Positions 8,626 through 18,038 of a DNA stretch of 39,580 nucleotides are shown one piece after another. The stretch is from Levilactobacillus zymae DSM 19395 (lineage in GTDB: Bacteria; Bacillota; Bacilli; Lactobacillales; Lactobacillaceae): positions 1-39,580 of the forward strand of contig NZ_AZDW01000005.1 in NCBI RefSeq assembly GCF_001434115.1. Direction: 5' to 3'. The notes beneath the pieces were generated by a model, which was not told where the DNA came from, did not search any database, and saw nothing but the letters and a program-made list of their open reading frames with translations. The translations under genes and the position numbers were made by a program. Position 1 is the first letter of the stretch, and every line of letters begins with the position of its first letter.

Positions 8626-9702
8626 TTAAACCCCCAATCCAAGTAATGGTAAGACAAATTTCAAGACGGCACCGGAGAGCAACCCGGCAAACGGGTCGGC
8701 GATGGCGGTCACCACCAGGGTGATGGCGGCCACGGTACTGTTAGCACCGTGTAGGGCGGTCGCGGCGTTGGCCGGGAAAATGACGGCGACGCCCAAGATC
8801 AGCAGGAAACCGGCGATCGAGGCGCTAGGCACGTATTTACCCAGCTTGCCCAACCAACCTAAGGCCAGAATGGCGGCCATGATCAGCATCATCATGATGC
8901 CGGCGACCACGGGTTCGGGGGCGCTCCCGGTAGCGGAGATGATGACTTCGACGGGGGCCCCACCCAATAGACTGGTTCCCATGTCGGCCAAGGCCTGCGT
9001 GCCGGTCAACAGGTTCAAGTTGACTGGATTGGGTTTCTGGCCGGTCATCTGCCCGGTGATCAGACCGTAGGAGATGTTGGCCCCGATGTTCAGGCAGGCC
9101 AGGCTCAACGCCCCACGGAGCACCCGGACGTTGAATTGGGGCTTGGTGAAGACGAAGCGCCGGGCGGTCACGTGAGCCGGCAAGTCGACGCGGTAGTGCT
9201 GTAGTGTCACGGCGGCGAGGCTGGAGCCAATCACCGAGACCACGATGGTCCAGACCAGGTCCTTGGTGATCAGGTAGACCACGATGGCGATGGCGATGGA
9301 CAGCCAGCCGGTCAGCCGTTGGTCTTTGGCCATGCCCAGGGCAATCTTGGCCAGCATGATTCCCACGCCGGCCATCATCCCGGCCATGATGTTGTTGCCC
9401 AGAACGTCGACGATCTTGGTCAACGTCCCGGTGACCCCGATCACCAACATGATGACGGAGCCGCCGAAGATGATGGACGTCCGTTCGCGTAAGTCGCGCC
9501 CGAGTTTACCCGTCAAGGCCAGCGATTCGGCCTGAAAGGATAAGGGGGCCACGGCGCCAAACGCCCCGTTGACCGCTGAAGCGAAAATAAAGGAAAATAG
9601 GGTGGGAAAAATAGCGAAACCTAACGACATGGCCATGATTCCTTGGGGAATGCCGTTCAAAACGACCCCAATGGCCGCGAGTAAGTCGGTTAACCAGTGC
9701 AC
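8626..9702 (-). CDS. Nucleobase permease, NCS2/xanthine-uracil-like
   Basis: This 358-residue integral membrane protein has about 10-12 hydrophobic segments and is predicted to be a purine base permease. SAVNGAFGAVAPLSFQAESLAL near residues 42-63 and GGAPVEVIISATGSAPEPVVAG near 240-262 fit the paired half-helix motifs of the NCS2 (xanthine/uracil/vitamin C permease) fold. It is shorter than typical NCS2 members of about 430 residues. The ATG at 9702 follows GAGGAGG. The linked phosphoribosyltransferase and purH make purine import likely. The exact base is not determinable. Confidence 0.68.
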   Translation of the reverse strand: MHWLTDLLAAIGVVLNGIPQGIMAMSLGFAIFPTLFSFIFASAVNGAFGAVAPLSFQAESLALTGKLGRDLRERTSIIFGGSVIMLVIGVTGTLTKIVDVLGNNIMAGMMAGVGIMLAKIALGMAKDQRLTGWLSIAIAIVVYLITKDLVWTIVVSVIGSSLAAVTLQHYRVDLPAHVTARRFVFTKPQFNVRVLRGALSLACLNIGANISYGLITGQMTGQKPNPVNLNLLTGTQALADMGTSLLGGAPVEVIISATGSAPEPVVAGIMMMLIMAAILALGWLGKLGKYVPSASIAGFLLILGVAVIFPANAATALHGANSTVAAITLVVTAIADPFAGLLSGAVLKFVLPLLGLGV

Positions 9703-9744
9703 ATTACTTCCTCCTCAGTTAAATAATATTCGTCTTTCATGCTG

Positions 9745-9774
9745 ATTATAGCTAACGTAAGCTGGATTAGTCTA
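9745..9774 (-). promoter_or_regulatory. Promoter of the permease-apt-purH operon
   Basis: On the minus strand TAGACT (9769-9774) and TATAAT (9745-9750) are separated by 18 bp, about 40 bases upstream of the permease start. The -10 is perfect; the -35 matches 4 of 6. No guanine riboswitch aptamer was recognised in the leader. Confidence 0.6.
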
Positions 9775-9870
9775 TATAAAATCGTAAATTAATTAAATTC
9801 GATATAAATATTGTTATATTTAGGCTTATATTCACGTAAAACACGAACGAAAAAGCGATGGACAGACACA

Positions 9871-9908
9871 AAAAAGCCGTTTCCCGGGAAGTTCCCGAGA
9901 AACGGCTT
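9871..9908 (-). terminator. Intrinsic terminator of the yjeM gene
   Basis: AAGCCGTTTC (from 9874) pairs with GAAACGGCTT (to 9908), with further pairing of CCGGGAA and TTCCCGA inside. On the minus strand it ends in a T-run. It lies just beyond the permease stop at 9928. Confidence 0.92.
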
Positions 9909-9927
9909 CGTTAGTTTAGTTAACGCG

Positions 9928-11436
9928 TTAATCTTCACTAGTGACTTGGTCATCCGCCGAACGTTTTTGGGCGTTGCGGTAGAAGATCCAGGCCACGGCC
10001 CCGAAGAAGATGGGGCCGATGATGGTCCAAAAGGCGGTGATGTAATCGTGTTCCAAGATCGGTTGCAGGCAGGTAAAGCCGATCCCGCCGACCAGGACGA
10101 TCAGGACTAACGTGACAATCACGTTGGTCCATAACCGGCTGGTGTAGATTTCAAACGGCCGGTCCAAGTCGGTGCGGCGTTTGAAGAACGGGAAGGCCCC
10201 AATCAAGAAGAGGTACGGGAAGGACGTCGAGACGTTCCCCATGTCGGTCAAGATCAGGTAGAACTGCTTGGCCGCTGAGCCCCCGAAGGCCACCAGGAAG
10301 ACGAAGACCGCCACGATGATGGCCTGGAGCCACATCGAGAAGGCCGGCATACCGACCTTGTTTAACTTGGTCATCTTCTTGGGCCACAGCTTGGGGGAAG
10401 ACCCCAGGATAAAGGACTTCAGTGGTGAGTAGATCAGCACGAAGAAGGACCCTAGGTAGCCCATAAACATGCTTAACCCGGTCAAGCGGGCAAAGAGGTG
10501 GCCCAGCATGACCGAGGTGCTAGCGGATAGGTGCAGGGTGTTACCTAAGACCAACCCTAAGTTGTTCATCAACACGTAGGTAATGTTTCCTAAGTTGACG
10601 GCGTTTTTTCCTAAAATCTCGTGCCAGTTGGTGCTGATCCCCCACAGGAAGATCGACAGGGAGTACATCACCGTGATGGCGATCGTCGAGATGATCAAGC
10701 CCTTGGGGAAGGTCTTTTCCGGCCGGTCCATGGAGTCGGTGATGCCCCCCATGGATTCCATCCCGGCGTAGGCGAAGACCGCGTACGTCACGAACGAAAT
10801 CAGCGCCATGGGTGAGGAAAATTGCGGGTTGGGCGAAGCCACGAAGCTGTGCATCCCGTTGATGGGTTCGGCTAAGTGGCCGCCGTTAGCGATGACGATC
10901 ACGATGCTGGCCACGAAGAACAGGGCGGTCAGAAACATCACGAAGATGCCCCCCAACGACGAAATCTTGGCGATGGAGCTGACCCCGCGCGTGGCGAAGA
11001 AGGTCACGACCAGGATCCAGGCGATTCCCAGTAACCCGATGGTTTGCGTGGAGCTTAAGCCGAACAGCGACCAGGTCTGCGTTTGGTCACTCCCGGAGAT
11101 CAACGTGGACAGCGGAATCCAGACCTTAGACGAGGTGGATAGCATCCAGATGACCCACGAGGATAACCAGATGAAGGTCCCGATGAAGGCCCATTTTTCG
11201 CCGATCGAGCCGGCTAACCAGGAGTAAATGCCCCCCTTGGCTTCCTTAAAGGCGGACCCGTATTCGGCCAGCATCAACGCGCTGGGTAAGAAGAACAGTA
11301 GGGCGGCGAGGATGTACCAGATGATACTGGCGTACCCCATTTGGTCGTAAGCGACCGTGGTATTGGCGAAGCCGTAAATGGCCGTAAAAATCATTAAGAT
11401 TAAAGTCGAAAGTTTAATCTTCTTTTGCTTTTCCAT
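9928..11436 (-). CDS. yjeM: APC-superfamily amino acid transporter, YjeM-like
   Basis: This 502-residue membrane protein of about 12 helices belongs to the glutamate/GABA-type APC transporters and matches the E. coli YjeM pattern closely. Shared stretches include LSTLILMIFTAIYGFANT at the N-terminus, AEYGSAFKEAKGGIYSWL, IFLWGISTNWHEILGKNAV and SPLKSFILGSSPKLWPKKM. It lies 45 bases after the dipeptidase gene on the same strand and ends at a strong terminator, so the two probably form an operon that links peptide cleavage to amino acid exchange. The substrate is inferred from the family. The ATG at 11436 has a GGGAG rather far upstream (12 bases), which may make initiation weak. Confidence 0.9.
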   Translation of the reverse strand: MEKQKKIKLSTLILMIFTAIYGFANTTVAYDQMGYASIIWYILAALLFFLPSALMLAEYGSAFKEAKGGIYSWLAGSIGEKWAFIGTFIWLSSWVIWMLSTSSKVWIPLSTLISGSDQTQTWSLFGLSSTQTIGLLGIAWILVVTFFATRGVSSIAKISSLGGIFVMFLTALFFVASIVIVIANGGHLAEPINGMHSFVASPNPQFSSPMALISFVTYAVFAYAGMESMGGITDSMDRPEKTFPKGLIISTIAITVMYSLSIFLWGISTNWHEILGKNAVNLGNITYVLMNNLGLVLGNTLHLSASTSVMLGHLFARLTGLSMFMGYLGSFFVLIYSPLKSFILGSSPKLWPKKMTKLNKVGMPAFSMWLQAIIVAVFVFLVAFGGSAAKQFYLILTDMGNVSTSFPYLFLIGAFPFFKRRTDLDRPFEIYTSRLWTNVIVTLVLIVLVGGIGFTCLQPILEHDYITAFWTIIGPIFFGAVAWIFYRNAQKRSADDQVTSED

Positions 11437-11481
11437 TTGTCTAATAATCTCCCATTTGGTGGGGCGAACGTCCCAGCAAGT

Positions 11482-12894
11482 TTATAAATTCAAATCTTGA
11501 TGATAGTTGAGCGGACCCAGGTCAGTCGCCTGGGTGATAAATTGCGCCGCCAAGTCGCGGTACCGCTGGATTCCCAATGCAGCGGCCCGGTTGGACTGGG
11601 TGGTCAAATAGTGCGTCAGCTCGGGGCCACTCAGGCGTTTAGCGACCGCGTCGGTCTGGTGCACCAGGTGGGCCAGGTCGCTGCGCAGTTGCTTCTGGGT
11701 GGCGTTGAGTTGGGTGATGGTTTCGTGGTAGTGCGCGTCGTTTAAGACGCTAATGAGCTTGTAGACCCAGTAGGCCGATTGGCTGTCGTAGGTGGCCGTC
11801 CCGAGTTGGTAGGCCGCCGGGGTCTGGTCGATGCCGGCGTAAAACGGCACGTAGACGCTTTGGGCGCCCACGCCCATGGCCAACCACTGAATGCCGGCGA
11901 GGGCCGGTTCCAGGTCGGGACGGAGTTGTAAGACGTGGGATTCCTGGGTCTTGGCCAGGCTGACGGGCCGGAACCGTTTCCGGTCGGCCGGACTCCCGGC
12001 CCCCACGGGATCGTAGGGCGTACCCTCGAAGTGACTACTCAGGTAGTCCTGGGCGTCGGTCACGGCGAGTTGCCGGTCAGCGTATTGGATAAAGGGTAAA
12101 TCAAATGATTGCGGTTGCGCGCTGACCTGCGGGGTGAAGCGTTGTTGGCCGTACCAGACCCGCGGCGTGTTGTAGTACAGATCCGACTGTTCACGGGTGC
12201 CGAAGATTTCGCGCCAGTTGAACTGATCGCGGTGCGGGTTCAAGTGGTTGGCCGTTACGAACCGTTGCAGGTCCGCAGCGAACAGGAAGTTAGCCGGGTC
12301 GTGAAAATCAACGGTCTGGATGGCCATCTGGTTGGCCACAACGGCGTAGGCGTGATCCGGAATCCGCTGGGCGACCCAGTAGTGACCGGCGCCGGTCTCT
12401 AAGTACCAGGCTTCCGTTTGGTCGGCAAACAAAATACCGTTAGATTCGGCGGTCCCGTAGTGTTCGACCAGTTGGCCCAGGCGTTGCACCCCGGCACGGG
12501 CGGTGCGCACGTACGGTAAGACCACGGTGACCATGGCTTCTTCGGCGATCCCGTTTTTGACTAGAGGATCACAACCCAATACCCGGTCGTTGGAATACGT
12601 GCTTTCGGTGGCACTCATCGCGACCCCGTACTCGTTGATGCCGGCTTCTTCAAAGACCCCGTACTGGTCCGTCCACTCGGGAGTGGCGGTGTACTTGGCC
12701 GCGTGAGTCGGTAACGGCAGGGTGAAGCCGTTGTCCGGACTGACGAACTGCGCGGCGGTCGTCTCCTTAGCGGGATGGACCACGAAATGTTTGGGCCAGG
12801 CGGCCTTGGCATCTTCGTTTCGACCGATCATCACCGAGCCGTCGATGGAGGCCTTGGCCCCAATCAAGATACTGGTACAAGCGGAATAATTCAT
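11482..12894 (-). CDS. pepD: C69-family dipeptidase (PepD)
   Basis: This 470-residue cysteine dipeptidase of peptidase family C69, a set of Ntn-hydrolases common in lactobacilli, cleaves a wide range of dipeptides in the cytoplasm. The predicted N-terminus MNYSACTSILIGAKAS places the nucleophile at Cys6, exposed when the short propeptide is removed. The conserved GSVMIGRNEDA follows. NEYGVAMSATES and ETGAGHYWVAQRIPD are further family-like blocks. The start at 12894 is supported by GAAAGGAG five bases upstream; a longer frame starting at 12921 is unlikely. It is the first gene of a probable pepD-yjeM operon. The palindrome TTATGCATAA lies just upstream of the ribosome site. Confidence 0.93.
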   Translation of the reverse strand: MNYSACTSILIGAKASIDGSVMIGRNEDAKAAWPKHFVVHPAKETTAAQFVSPDNGFTLPLPTHAAKYTATPEWTDQYGVFEEAGINEYGVAMSATESTYSNDRVLGCDPLVKNGIAEEAMVTVVLPYVRTARAGVQRLGQLVEHYGTAESNGILFADQTEAWYLETGAGHYWVAQRIPDHAYAVVANQMAIQTVDFHDPANFLFAADLQRFVTANHLNPHRDQFNWREIFGTREQSDLYYNTPRVWYGQQRFTPQVSAQPQSFDLPFIQYADRQLAVTDAQDYLSSHFEGTPYDPVGAGSPADRKRFRPVSLAKTQESHVLQLRPDLEPALAGIQWLAMGVGAQSVYVPFYAGIDQTPAAYQLGTATYDSQSAYWVYKLISVLNDAHYHETITQLNATQKQLRSDLAHLVHQTDAVAKRLSGPELTHYLTTQSNRAAALGIQRYRDLAAQFITQATDLGPLNYHQDLNL

Positions 12895-12913
12895 AGCGAC
12901 GCTCCTTTCAATT

Positions 12914-13028
12914 TTATGCATAAATTTACGTCTCTTATTCTAACATTTTTTCCATAAGGCGGGTTAATTAGGGGTAAACTCTCATTAATTTGTTTATTAT
13001 TCTCATGAAAGTAAATATTTATGCATAA
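12914..13028. promoter_or_regulatory. Twin TTATGCATAA palindromes between pepD and yitT
   Basis: The 10-bp perfect palindrome TTATGCATAA occurs at 12914-12923 and again at 13019-13028. Their flanks are also related in opposite orientation: GTAAAT stands just outside each copy, reading toward it. The two copies lie 105 bp apart in the pepD/yitT divergent region, so they could be operator halves for a shared or pepD-specific regulator. No adjacent regulator gene is present. The rest of 12924-13163 shows no gene. Confidence 0.4.
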
Positions 13029-13163
13029 CCCGCATACGCCGTTGGACCGGCGATTGCTCAGGGGGTCGCGCTAATTGCCCGCTTAACGGTGCTTTTTGTG
13101 CTAGTCAGGGCTTCCGGGATGTGGTTAAATAGTGACAATAAACACTGCCGGGAAGGGTGGAAA

Positions 13164-14060
13164 ATGAGAATGGCATTAGAATTAAAGCAGCGCGGGCGTC
13201 AGTTGTTAGTGGCCCTAGGCGCATCGGTGATCAACGCGGTGGCCTTGAACGACTTCTTGACGCCGGGAAAGATCTTTAGTGCGGGAATCAACGGGATCGC
13301 TCAGATTGCCGCTTTGGTCAGTGAGACCCTGGGCCTGCAGATCGGGACCGGGTGGTTTATCATCCTGTTCAACATCCCCATTGGCTTATTAGGCTGGTTT
13401 AAGGTGGGGCGGAGCTTTACGGTCTATTCAATCATCGTGGCGGGGACCACGGCCGTCCTGTCCATCTTGATTCCGGTGACCTCAATTGCCCATAACGCGT
13501 TACTGGCGGCCCTGTTTGGGGGCATTTTGACCGGGGTGGGGGTCGCCTACTCGTTGAAATACGGCTTTTCGACCGGGGGGATGGATATCGTCGCCGTGGT
13601 CCTCGAGAAGACTACGGGCCGGACCATCGGCACCCTGATGATGCTGATCAACCTGAGCATCATCCTGCTGGCCGGGGCCTTGTTCGGCTGGGAGAGTGCG
13701 CTGTACACCATCATTTCCATCTACGCGATGTCGCGGGTGGTCGATAGCATCCACACCCGCCACCAGAAACTGACGGCCTTTATCGTGACCACCCAGCAGG
13801 ACCAGGTGATCCACGAACTGCATCAGACCCTGATTCGCGGCATCACGATCATGCCGTCGTTTGGGGCCTACCGTCACCAGGCCAGTGCCGTGTTGATGGT
13901 GGTGATCTCGCGTTACGAACTCTACGACTTAGAACACGCGGTCAAGGAGACCGACCCGGACGCGTTCGTCAACCTGGTCAGCACCGTGGACATCGAGGGG
14001 AAATTCTACAACGAGACCGAGCAACTGCGGGTCCGCCAAAGCGAGCAGCACCCCCATTAG
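13164..14060 (+). CDS. YitT-family membrane protein (DUF161/DUF2179)
   Basis: This protein of about 298 residues has five to six predicted membrane segments in residues 12-190, followed by a soluble C-terminal DUF2179 domain of about 90 residues. The YitT family has no established biochemical function. Typical stretches are NDFLTPGKIFSAGINGIAQI and YSLKYGFSTGGMDIVAVVLEK, which correspond to the repeated DUF161 motif. In the C-terminal part, RGITIMPSFGAYRHQ and ALMVVISRYE-like blocks fit DUF2179. The ATG at 13164 or 13170 is chosen because AAGGGTGG ends at 13160. An upstream in-frame extension to 13089 lacks a ribosome site. Confidence 0.85.
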   Translation: MRMALELKQRGRQLLVALGASVINAVALNDFLTPGKIFSAGINGIAQIAALVSETLGLQIGTGWFIILFNIPIGLLGWFKVGRSFTVYSIIVAGTTAVLSILIPVTSIAHNALLAALFGGILTGVGVAYSLKYGFSTGGMDIVAVVLEKTTGRTIGTLMMLINLSIILLAGALFGWESALYTIISIYAMSRVVDSIHTRHQKLTAFIVTTQQDQVIHELHQTLIRGITIMPSFGAYRHQASAVLMVVISRYELYDLEHAVKETDPDAFVNLVSTVDIEGKFYNETEQLRVRQSEQHPH

Positions 14061-14062
14061 AA

Positions 14063-14091
14063 TTGCTCTAGGCCAACTTAATCGGTATAAT
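14063..14091 (+). promoter_or_regulatory. Promoter of the tautomerase gene
   Basis: TTGCTC (14063-14068) and a perfect TATAAT (14086-14091) are separated by 17 bp, 35 bases upstream of the start codon at 14127. The promoter begins directly after the yitT stop. Confidence 0.8.
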
Positions 14092-14126
14092 AGGGAGTAT
14101 TCTTAGTTAAGAAGGGAACGAAAGCT

Positions 14127-14315
14127 ATGCCAATCGTAAACATTGATTTGATCGCGGGTCGTTCACAAGCCCAATTGAAGGCCTTGGTCGCCGACGTGAC
14201 GGCTGCCGTCACCAAGAACACCGGTGCCCCCGCCGAACACGTACATGTGATTTTACGCGAAATGCAACCGAACCGTTACAGTGTTGCTGGCGTGTTAAAG
14301 AGCGACGAAAAGTAA
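14127..14315 (+). CDS. 4-oxalocrotonate tautomerase family protein
   Basis: This 62-residue protein is a member of the tautomerase superfamily (2-hydroxymuconate tautomerase-like). The N-terminal Pro exposed after Met removal (MPIVNIDLIAG) is the catalytic base, and the Arg in VILREM is the usual Arg39 position. The size is typical; members form hexamers. AAGAAGGGAACG lies before the ATG. It has its own promoter and terminator, so it is monocistronic. Lactobacilli commonly carry such a protein without any aromatic degradation pathway, so the physiological substrate is unknown. Confidence 0.93.
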   Translation: MPIVNIDLIAGRSQAQLKALVADVTAAVTKNTGAPAEHVHVILREMQPNRYSVAGVLKSDEK

Positions 14316-14330
14316 GCCGAATCCGGTAAC

Positions 14331-14389
14331 GGGGCGGTCAGGGCCCATGATGGCAACATCGGGAGCCCTGACCGTCCTTTTTTGGTGGG
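14331..14389 (+). terminator. Terminator after the tautomerase gene
   Basis: GGCGGTCAGGGC pairs with GCCCTGACCGTCC, and an inner helix CCCATGATG/CATCGGG fills most of the loop. Six Ts follow. The long two-layer stem makes it unusually stable. Confidence 0.9.
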
Positions 14390-14495
14390 AACGTTGCGTA
14401 GGAGATTGGCGAAAAAACCGGCCGCAAGAAAAATTTATGAACCGGCACCAACGCCGGTATTATCACCATGGTAGCGGTTTTATTGAGGGTTTTTG

Positions 14496-14524
14496 TTGGC
14501 GTGACCGCTTCTTTTCGGTATACT
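14496..14524 (+). promoter_or_regulatory. Promoter of glpK
   Basis: TTGGCG (14496-14501) and TATACT (14519-14524) are separated by 17 bp, 69 bases upstream of the glpK start. Upstream at about 14439-14456 the arms ACCGGC and GCCGGT form a small hairpin. No clear cre site is seen next to the promoter. Confidence 0.65.
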
Positions 14525-14577
14525 AGACATAATTGTGACAGCACGGTGCCTTGTGCCCGTAGTTAATGAACGTATGA

Positions 14578-16095
<1,518 letters not shown>

Positions 16096-16105
16096 ACTAA
16101 ACGTT

Positions 16106-16145
16106 AAAGCGGCCATCCAGTTCCGTGCTGGGTGGCCGCTTTTTG
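16106..16145 (+). terminator. Intrinsic terminator of glpK
   Basis: AAAGCGGCCA-CCAG pairs with CTGG-TGGCCGCTTTTT around a 7-nt loop, 10 bases after the glpK stop. Confidence 0.93.
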
Positions 16146-16150
16146 AGGTG

Positions 16151-16174
16151 CGGTCGGTTAAATTTAACCGACCG
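16151..16174. promoter_or_regulatory. Perfect 24-bp palindrome
   Basis: CGGTCGGTTAAA is followed immediately by its exact reverse complement TTTAACCGACCG. It lies after the glpK terminator and about 45 bp ahead of the -10 of the ABM gene. The lack of a loop and U-run argues for a protein-binding operator rather than a terminator. Confidence 0.45.
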
Positions 16175-16183
16175 TCAGAAAAT

Positions 16184-16224
16184 GTAAAACGCTTACACTA
16201 TTTAAACGGTCAAACGCGTATAAT
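16184..16224 (+). promoter_or_regulatory. Cre-like site and -10 of the ABM gene
   Basis: GTAAAACGCTTACA (16184-16197) matches 12 of 14 positions of the CcpA cre consensus, losing only the first two bases. A perfect TATAAT lies at 16219-16224, 35 bases before the start. No convincing -35 was found at 16-18 bp. An activator binding at the nearby palindrome could compensate; that is inference. Confidence 0.4.
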
Positions 16225-16258
16225 GAAAGTAAATCCTTTTAAGAAAGTGGGCGTTACC

Positions 16259-16909
16259 ATGAAATTGCAACAGGCACCGCTGTTACGACTTTACCGTTTA
16301 AGTATTGACCCGCAAGACCGGACTGAATTTGTGCAGGCGGGGGCCCATAACTTGTTAACCTCGATTGCTCAAGAACCCGGAACTCTGGCCATGGGGGCCA
16401 CCCATCAGGACGTTTTTGGGGCGACCAACTACATCTTTGAACTTTACCGCGATGACGAACACTACCAGGTTCACGCGCAGTCGCCCCAGTTTCGGCAATA
16501 CCAGCAGGTGGCACAACGGGTGGTGCACGATAAAATGGTTCTGGAATTAACGCCGCAGGTCTTACGGAGTCAGGCGACGGCCTTACGCGTCAGTGGCCCC
16601 AACGGCCTGGTCGTGCGGGGATTGTTCCTAACGGCTAAGCCGGGCCAGACTGCTACGATTCGGCAACGAGTGCGTGAACGCGCCGAACGGTTGGCTTTTA
16701 GTGAACCGGACACGTTAGCGGTGTATGCGGCCACGGTGGCGACGGACGAGGCCCAGTGGGTGATCTTGGAGGTTTACCGCAACGCCCACGCCATCGTCTC
16801 GGGGGACCACGATTTAGCGCACACCTTGGCCGACGTGGTGACCCAGCAGTTTAGTCGGCATCTCGCGCCGGACGGGTTAGTCACGCAGGGGTCCTTCAGC
16901 TTTGAGTAA
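16259..16909 (+). CDS. Two-domain ABM-like protein
   Basis: This 216-residue protein seems to contain two ferredoxin-like alpha+beta modules of the antibiotic biosynthesis monooxygenase (ABM) superfamily, about 1-95 and 110-212. Each has the usual order: a beta-strand start (LLRLYRLSIDP; LVVRGLFLTAKPG), a helix with an EPGTL-like turn (AQEPGTLAMGA; SEPDTLAVYA), an [FV]ILEVYR-type strand (NYIFELYRDDEHYQVH; QWVILEVYRNAHAIV), and a final helix. ABM proteins act in quinone or haem oxidation or as stress proteins. The role here is unknown. The start at 16259 fits AAGAAAGTGGG upstream; a much longer open frame reaching back into glpK is spurious. Confidence 0.75.
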   Translation: MKLQQAPLLRLYRLSIDPQDRTEFVQAGAHNLLTSIAQEPGTLAMGATHQDVFGATNYIFELYRDDEHYQVHAQSPQFRQYQQVAQRVVHDKMVLELTPQVLRSQATALRVSGPNGLVVRGLFLTAKPGQTATIRQRVRERAERLAFSEPDTLAVYAATVATDEAQWVILEVYRNAHAIVSGDHDLAHTLADVVTQQFSRHLAPDGLVTQGSFSFE

Positions 16910-16911
16910 TT

Positions 16912-16959
16912 AAAAATTCCCAGCAGCGGTTAGGTCCTAACCGGTGTTGGGAATTTTAA
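16912..16959. terminator. Bidirectional terminator between ABM and SDR genes
   Basis: AAAATTCCCA pairs with TGGGAATTTT and the inner CGGTTAG with CTAACCG. Both flanks are A- or T-rich, so it can serve both convergent genes. Confidence 0.9.
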
Positions 16960-16980
16960 TTTACATAACTTAAATTATCT

Positions 16981-17631
16981 TTAGCTTTCGGTCAACGGCG
17001 CACCGTTATGCACGGACAGGCTTTGGTTGGGGTAAGCGTTGTGCAACAGGGCGTTGGCTGCGGCCCGGGCAAAGGTGGTGCGGTTGATATCGAATTCGTT
17101 GGCTCGAATGTCGTGATAGTCCGGGGTATGGGTGATAAGTTGCGTTTCCGGACCGTTTTGAATCAAACCAGGACGAAAAATGGTGAAGGCTAAACCTGAG
17201 TCGCGATACCAGTCTAACTTGTGGCGTTGATCCCGGGTGTATTGGGGATACATGGTTCGCACGGCCGAAAGGTAGGGGCGCAAACCGGAGCGAAATTCAC
17301 CGTAAATGCCGCCCGCGGAAATGTCGACCACGTGTTTGATTGGGGCGTGGGTTTCCCGAATGGCTCGCAAGAGCAGTTGGGTCCAGGCCCCGGTGTGCAC
17401 GCCGCCGACCGAATTGTAGACGTAGGTAACGTCCGGCAAGGCCCGCAGATAGTCAGCATAGTTCGCGGCGTCACCAACGATTACTGGGAAACGATTGCGT
17501 TGATCGGCGGGTAATTTAGCGGGGTTCCGCACAAATAGTTTTAATTGAACGGTGGGATAATCATGGGTCATTAAGTTGATAAAGGCTTGAGCGGTGGGCG
17601 ACGTGGCCCCCAAAACGAGTACGGTTTCCAT
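16981..17631 (-). CDS. NAD(P)-binding Rossmann-fold protein (atypical SDR, NmrA-like)
   Basis: This 216-residue protein is an atypical short-chain dehydrogenase/NAD(P)H-binding protein. The N-terminal dinucleotide-binding strand-turn-helix METVLVLGATSPTAQAF carries the GATxxxA pattern, and FVRNPAKL is the usual basic site for the NADP phosphate. ISAGGIYG and FTIFRPGLIQNGP match the later conserved blocks of NmrA-like or BVR-B-like proteins. The ATG at 17631 follows AAGGAG at a rather long 11 bases. It lies 15 bases downstream of a merR gene on the same strand, a common arrangement for a redox or electrophile-responsive pair. Substrate unknown. Confidence 0.82.
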   Translation of the reverse strand: METVLVLGATSPTAQAFINLMTHDYPTVQLKLFVRNPAKLPADQRNRFPVIVGDAANYADYLRALPDVTYVYNSVGGVHTGAWTQLLLRAIRETHAPIKHVVDISAGGIYGEFRSGLRPYLSAVRTMYPQYTRDQRHKLDWYRDSGLAFTIFRPGLIQNGPETQLITHTPDYHDIRANEFDINRTTFARAAANALLHNAYPNQSLSVHNGAPLTES

Positions 17632-17646
17632 GATAGACAAGACTCC

Positions 17647-18006
17647 TTAGTTGGTGGGATGTTCAGCCAGAAAGTTTTCGATAAAGGTGATCTGAGCGGC
17701 AGTCTCGACCTGGCGCTGTTTGAGGTGGGCCAGGTGGTGGGCGATGATGGCGTTTTGCTGTGGCGCCGTTTGCTGTTTACCGGCCAGGACTAGGGTCGTT
17801 AGTCGCTGAATAGCCTTCAGTGGCATGCCCGAATCGATGAACACCATGACCTGCGTTAACCAAGCCACGTTGGCGTCGGTAAACTGACGGTAACCGTTAG
17901 CGGTTCGTTTCAGGTCGGGGATAATGCCCAACTGATCATAGTATTGAAGCTGAGAAACGCTCAGGTTTAAACGGTCGGCAACTTGTTTGGTGGTGTAGGT
18001 GGTCAT
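17647..18006 (-). CDS. MerR-family transcriptional regulator
   Basis: This 119-residue regulator has an N-terminal MerR winged helix (YTTKQVADRLNLSVSQLQYY, then the wing RTANGYRQFTDANVAWLTQV) and a C-terminal helical dimerisation coiled coil (about 75-115). It lacks the cysteine pairs of metal sensors, so it is closer to the AdhR/NmlR-like group. The start at 18006 is supported by AAGGGAG; the in-frame ATG at 18036 is not. Its promoter contains a dyad centred in a 19-bp spacer, so it probably activates and autoregulates the merR-SDR operon. The inducer is unknown. Confidence 0.92.
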   Translation of the reverse strand: MTTYTTKQVADRLNLSVSQLQYYDQLGIIPDLKRTANGYRQFTDANVAWLTQVMVFIDSGMPLKAIQRLTTLVLAGKQQTAPQQNAIIAHHLAHLKQRQVETAAQITFIENFLAEHPTN

Positions 18007-18038
18007 GGAACTGCTCCCTTCTGAACTGACAAGCAATC

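Noticed and set aside
14338-14544. 68-codon minus-strand frame between the tautomerase and glpK genes
   Set aside because: It contains the terminator hairpin and the glpK promoter region, has no ribosome site and shows no family resemblance.
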